A program made the position numbers and the translations under genes. The notes beneath the pieces were generated by a model. It saw nothing but the letters and a program-made list of their open reading frames with translations, was not told the DNA's origin and did no database searches. Shown in pieces: positions 52,316 to 52,668 of a stretch of DNA of 52,668 nt; the stretch's first letter is position 1; each line of letters opens with the position of its first letter. The stretch is taken from positions 1 through 52,668 of the forward strand of contig JAPPMA010000038.1 of assembly GCA_028819295.1 (NCBI GenBank), written 5' to 3'. Source of the stretch: a bacterium (lineage in GTDB: Bacteria > Actinomycetota > Acidimicrobiia > Acidimicrobiales > Bin134).

Positions 52316-52599
52316 GCAAGTTCAGCGAAGAGTATTTGGCCGAGAAACTGGCCGCTTTTGAGAAGTGGGCCGATGAGGTAAAACCAGAGGATCTCAGGCC
52401 GGTGCCATTCGAGGCCATGGGTGCCATCGCCAAGTGGATCAACCAGTTCGACGAGGTCAACGAGGCTATGGCCGAGGCCATCGGCGACGCCCTTTCGCGG
52501 GGCCTCACCTGGCCGCAGATAGGCGAGCTACTCGGAGTCTCCGAACAGGCGGCACACGACAAGTACAGCCCATACATCCCCGCCGAGGTCGCTTCGTAG
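52312..52599 (+). CDS. Small helical HTH-like protein, candidate antitoxin
   Basis: This 95-residue all-helical protein begins SKFSEEYLAEKLAAFEKWAD. Its C-terminal helix-turn-helix-like segment LSRGLTWPQIGELLGVSEQA would suit a DNA-binding antitoxin. It is acidic overall. ATG 52312 overlaps the stop of the candidate toxin, and a GAGGA site lies just before it. The toxin-first order matches HigBA and BrnTA modules. The gene is complete in the window; a short hairpin (52651-52668) follows at the window edge. Confidence 0.6.
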   Translation: MSKFSEEYLAEKLAAFEKWADEVKPEDLRPVPFEAMGAIAKWINQFDEVNEAMAEAIGDALSRGLTWPQIGELLGVSEQAAHDKYSPYIPAEVAS

Positions 52600-52668
52600 A
52601 GCCAGGAGGCTCGCCCGCACACAGGCCGAAGGCACAAGCTGTCACAGCGCGGCTGTAGCCTGACAGCC

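Noticed and set aside
52651..52668. Terminator hairpin at the window end
   Set aside because: GGCTGT and ACAGCC pair over only 6 bp and the sequence is cut off at the window edge, so it was not listed as a feature.

Overview
This is a GC-rich window in which most of the annotated genes lie on the minus strand. It fits a high-GC actinobacterium, most likely an uncultivated Acidimicrobiia-type lineage. The evidence is the actinobacterial DUF501-Ppx pair, a DUF222/HNH endonuclease of the 13E12 type, many beta-oxidation paralogues (three enoyl-CoA hydratase-like genes, an acyl-CoA dehydrogenase, two acyl-CoA ligases), a cox gene set and several apparently leaderless genes with a TANNNT box 6-7 nt before the start codon. 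The lineage is an inference. No rRNA, tRNA, CRISPR array or transposase was seen, and no gap above 300 bp is left unexplained.

Layout. 1-2848: tail of a cell-wall-anchored protein with a 24-bp tandem repeat, a UUCG hairpin terminator, an enoyl-CoA hydratase/quinone oxidoreductase operon and a Phd/PIN toxin-antitoxin pair. 2855-6704 (minus): acyl-CoA dehydrogenase, anchored trypsin-like protease, an isochorismatase-fold protein lacking its catalytic residues, an SDR and a universal stress protein. 6791-11413: a secreted 1540-residue protein with a twin unrecognised domain and about 13 FN3 domains, two of them encoded by an exact 297-bp tandem duplication. 11425-13486: a scarred region with a hairpin terminator, a thiolase 3' remnant, an internally deleted PIN toxin with its antitoxin, a serS 3' remnant and a DUF4143 ATPase behind a 26-bp palindrome.

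13686-23845: an acyl-CoA synthetase, then a seven-gene minus-strand operon in which a BMP-type ABC importer is followed by an alcohol dehydrogenase, a methyltransferase and an amidohydrolase. This reads as uptake and processing of a purine/nucleoside-like compound. 24032-31893: a small membrane coiled-coil protein, then a tight six-gene operon (VOC, cupin, hydantoinase A, hydantoinase B, CoA ligase, Rieske oxygenase) that looks like an unassigned catabolic pathway, with a small HicB-like HTH gene upstream and a frameshifted nucleotidyltransferase opposite.

32605-38631: cupin, enoyl-CoA hydratase-like protein, copper P-type ATPase, methylmalonyl-CoA epimerase, a hypothetical, a third enoyl-CoA hydratase-like protein and a GNAT. 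38677-47239: Ppx, DUF501 and a carbon-monoxide-dehydrogenase-type set (coxS, coxM, coxD, coxE, split XdhC genes, a MocA-like cytidylyltransferase, coxG) with no coxL. 47435-50590: a decayed DISARM-like phage-defence locus (drmD broken by several deletions and joined to a 5'-truncated drmMI-like methyltransferase). 50686-52599: a leaderless HNH endonuclease and a two-gene unit that looks like an uncharacterised toxin-antitoxin module.
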